This document shows, one piece after another, positions 6,183 to 7,676 of a stretch of 7,676 nt of DNA. Location: assembly GCA_030630585.1 (NCBI GenBank), contig DAOVMU010000065.1:1-7676 (forward strand), in the 5' to 3' direction. Source of the stretch: Candidatus Bathyarchaeota archaeon (GTDB taxonomy: Archaea > Thermoproteota > Bathyarchaeia > Bathyarchaeales > Bathycorpusculaceae). Under the pieces are notes generated by a model. That model was not told where the DNA came from. It saw only the letters and a list, made by a program, of their open reading frames with translations, and did no database searches. The translations under genes and the position numbers were made by a program. The first letter of the stretch is position 1, and each line of letters starts with the position of its first letter.

Positions 6183-6533
6183 TTAGACCAGAATCTCTTT
6201 ACTGATTCTTACGCTGCCGTCTTCGATGGGTATTCCCTCTTTCTCTAAAAGATTCCTTCTTGATTCAGCTCCCTTTTTCTCTCCTCCGAATCTGCCGTCA
6301 GATCTAACAACACGGTGGCATGGAACTATGGGCGCAAGCGGGTTCTTGTGCAAGGCATTACCCACAGCCCGATGAGCACGGGGCCTGCCAATTTTTTTGG
6401 CTATCTCCTTGTATGTGCTAATCTTTCCCTTCGGAATATTGAATGTGGCAACTAAGACCGCCTTTTCAAATCCCGTTTTATTGCTTAAGAAATTGATTAC
6501 GTCTTCCTCGCTTCTGATCTCATCTTTCTTCAT
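6183..6533 (-). CDS. ogt: O6-alkylguanine-DNA alkyltransferase, minimal single-domain form
   Basis: This 116-residue DNA-repair protein should transfer alkyl groups from O6-alkylguanine to its own cysteine, a suicide reaction. The active-site motif PCHRVV is complete, with Cys72. The helix-turn-helix and its landmarks precede it: GKISTYKEIA (36-45; Tyr41 matches the nucleotide-flipping Tyr of human MGMT) and HRAVGNAL (54-61; Arg55 matches the arginine finger). GRFGGEKKGAESRRNLLEKEGI closes the domain. Most family members run 150-200 residues with an N-terminal ribonuclease-H-like lobe. Here only about 20 residues precede the domain, as in alkyltransferase-like proteins, but those lack the cysteine that is present here. 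The ATG follows an aaggga about 6 nt upstream. The gene is divergent from the peptidase gene and separate from the ECF-like gene. Confidence 0.92.
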   Translation of the reverse strand: MKKDEIRSEEDVINFLSNKTGFEKAVLVATFNIPKGKISTYKEIAKKIGRPRAHRAVGNALHKNPLAPIVPCHRVVRSDGRFGGEKKGAESRRNLLEKEGIPIEDGSVRISKEILV

Positions 6534-6563
6534 AAACCATCCCTTCTTAAAGACGATATAACC

Positions 6564-6575
6564 CTTATTTTAAGT
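6564..6575 (-). promoter_or_regulatory. TATA-like box of the alkyltransferase gene
   Basis: The minus strand reads acttaaaataag about 37 nt before the ATG, so initiation would fall about 12 nt upstream of the start codon. Position and composition fit an archaeal promoter in the 135-bp divergent gap. Confidence 0.4.
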
Positions 6576-6617
6576 CTTAGCACGCGTAGTCATTGAATAC
6601 GTAAAATAGCGGTGCGA

Positions 6618-6630
6618 ATACTTTAATAGG
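6618..6630 (+). promoter_or_regulatory. TATA-like box of the oligoendopeptidase gene
   Basis: The sequence atactttaatagg lies about 45 nt before the ATG at 6669, giving a short leader of about 20 nt. It directly follows the 11-mer gcggtgcgaat at 6609-6619 that also occurs before the MtdB-like gene. Confidence 0.35.
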
Positions 6631-6646
6631 GGATTGCCAAAATTTG

Positions 6647-6664
6647 GGACTGATTGGACTGATT
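6647..6664 (+). repeat. Tandem 9-bp repeat in the leader of the oligoendopeptidase gene
   Basis: Two perfect adjacent copies of ggactgatt end 4 nt before the ATG. They occupy the place where a ribosome binding site would be, and neither copy is a good Shine-Dalgarno match. Confidence 0.6.
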
Positions 6665-6668
6665 AGCT

Positions 6669-7676
6669 ATGACTGAAGATGAGATGATTTGGGATCTCTC
6701 ACAACTTGTTGAGAGTACTGACCTCACTTTGATTCAAAAGAAATTGACGTCTATGGTGGCTGAAGCAGAAAAAGCCCGGGACGTGTATCACGGCAAGATT
6801 GGCAGTCTTGATGCGAAAGGTCTTCTAGAGCTTTTGGAAATGAAAGACGCTTTGGTCCTCAGGTTTGAGGGAGCAACCATGTACTGCCATCTAATGTACT
6901 CAGCCAATTCAACTGATGATGTTGCCAAACAGCTTAACGATGCTGTTCGCAAGGCTTCTATGAAAGTTGGCCAAGCATTAGCCTTCATAGACATTGAGTT
7001 GGGCAAGCTTCTTGCTGAAAACCCGTCGTTGGTCACAGACCCTGTACTGGCAGAGTACAAGCATTATCTTGAAAGGATATTGAAAAGGGTGCTGCACATG
7101 CTCTCAGAGACTGAGGAGCGCTTGATAATCATGAAAGACAAGAATGGAATTGACGCGTGGCAGATGCTTCAAAGTGATTGGCTCTCTACCCGAACCTTCG
7201 ATATAGAAATAGAAGGTGAAACAAAGACGCTTCCCTACGGTAAAATAATAGGTCTATATCAGAGCCCAGATCGTGACTTACGGAAACGAGCCAATCAAAC
7301 AGTTTATGAGGGGCTTGGGAAGGATGAGACTATCTGGGCAAGCGCTGTCCGCGCAGTATGTGAAGATCATCTGCAAATGTGCAAACTAAGGAAGTATCCA
7401 ACTCCAATGACCCAGAGCTTGATTGCCAATGATGTTGATCAACAGACCATTGACAGCCTTATGAATACTATTGAAAAGAATGTAGGTCTATATCAGAAGT
7501 ATCTTAGGCTAAAGGCCAGGCTGATGGGTCTGGACAAGTTAGCCAACTACGATATTGTTGCTCCTCTACCTAACGCCCCTGAAAAGGAGTATGCTTGGAG
7601 AGAAACTTGGAAGGAAGTGGTGGACGCCTACATGGGATTTGATGAAGAGATAGGGAGTTGGGTTGATGAGATGTTT
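6669..7676 (+). CDS. Oligoendopeptidase F-type M3 metallopeptidase, N-terminal part
   Basis: The frame is open from ATG 6669 to the right edge, giving 336 residues of a protein expected to be near 600. It starts MTEDEMIWDLSQLVE and continues in the helical style of PepF/M3B peptidases. Landmarks are the early WDLS motif, AEAEKARDVYHGKIG, a long helical N-domain, MYCHLMYSANSTDD, YGKIIGLYQSPDRDLRKRA, then YPTPM and YLRLKARLMGLDKLANYDIVAPLP, which in relatives precedes the catalytic region. The zinc site HExxH lies downstream of the window, so activity cannot be checked. The enzyme would degrade short peptides in the cytoplasm; no signal peptide is visible. An in-frame TGA at 6660 makes ATG 6669 the earliest start; ATG 6684 is an alternative that begins MIWDLS. 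No clear ribosome binding site is present. An exact 15-bp in-frame repeat (7249-7263 and 7483-7497) encodes GLYQ twice. Confidence 0.9.
   Translation, partial: MTEDEMIWDLSQLVESTDLTLIQKKLTSMVAEAEKARDVYHGKIGSLDAKGLLELLEMKDALVLRFEGATMYCHLMYSANSTDDVAKQLNDAVRKASMKVGQALAFIDIELGKLLAENPSLVTDPVLAEYKHYLERILKRVLHMLSETEERLIIMKDKNGIDAWQMLQSDWLSTRTFDIEIEGETKTLPYGKIIGLYQSPDRDLRKRANQTVYEGLGKDETIWASAVRAVCEDHLQMCKLRKYPTPMTQSLIANDVDQQTIDSLMNTIEKNVGLYQKYLRLKARLMGLDKLANYDIVAPLPNAPEKEYAWRETWKEVVDAYMGFDEEIGSWVDEMF

Overview
The window is a piece of archaeal chromosome. Five things point that way. There is a cofactor-F420-type methylene-tetrahydromethanopterin (H4MPT) dehydrogenase, and a PhoU-like protein with an N-terminal AbrB/SpoVT domain. 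Upstream regions carry TATA-like boxes rather than -35/-10 pairs, TTG and GTG starts are used, and short oligo-T tracts stand where terminators would be. The DNA is moderately AT-rich. Gene content fits an H4MPT-using Thermoproteota-type lineage such as Bathyarchaeia, but the lineage is a guess; the archaeal call is firm.

Layout. (1) 1-525 (+): C-terminal part of Mtd, the F420-dependent methylene-H4MPT dehydrogenase, cut by the left edge. (2) 649-2382 (+): a 577-residue protein whose C-terminal half is an MtdA/MtdB-type NAD(P)-dependent methylene-H4MPT/H4F dehydrogenase and whose N-terminal ~250 residues are an extra domain with a faint TraB/PrgY-like pattern. (3) 2375-3391 (-): AbrB-PhoU-like regulator, overlapping the previous gene by 8 bp at the stops. 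(4) 3392-3767: the only long non-coding stretch, holding promoters and a possible decayed reading frame. (5) 3768-3965 (+): small two-helix membrane protein resembling DUF3096. (6) 4043-5266 (+): ATP-grasp ligase of unknown substrate. (7) 5263-5988 (-): polytopic membrane protein resembling an ECF-transporter S component, with its stop sharing a CTAG with the ATP-grasp stop. (8) 6183-6533 (-): minimal O6-alkylguanine-DNA alkyltransferase. (9) 6669-right edge (+): N-terminal 336 residues of a PepF-type M3 oligoendopeptidase.

How the genes fit together. The strongest functional link is between the first two genes. They encode non-homologous enzymes expected to act on the same one-carbon intermediate, one with F420 and the other with NAD(P). 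Together they could connect the F420 and pyridine-nucleotide pools through the methylene-/methenyl-H4MPT couple. The ATP-grasp ligase and the ECF-like membrane protein could belong to cofactor synthesis or vitamin uptake for such a pathway, but nothing in the sequence fixes their substrates. The remaining genes look like housekeeping neighbours. The most unusual item is the fused MtdB-like protein.
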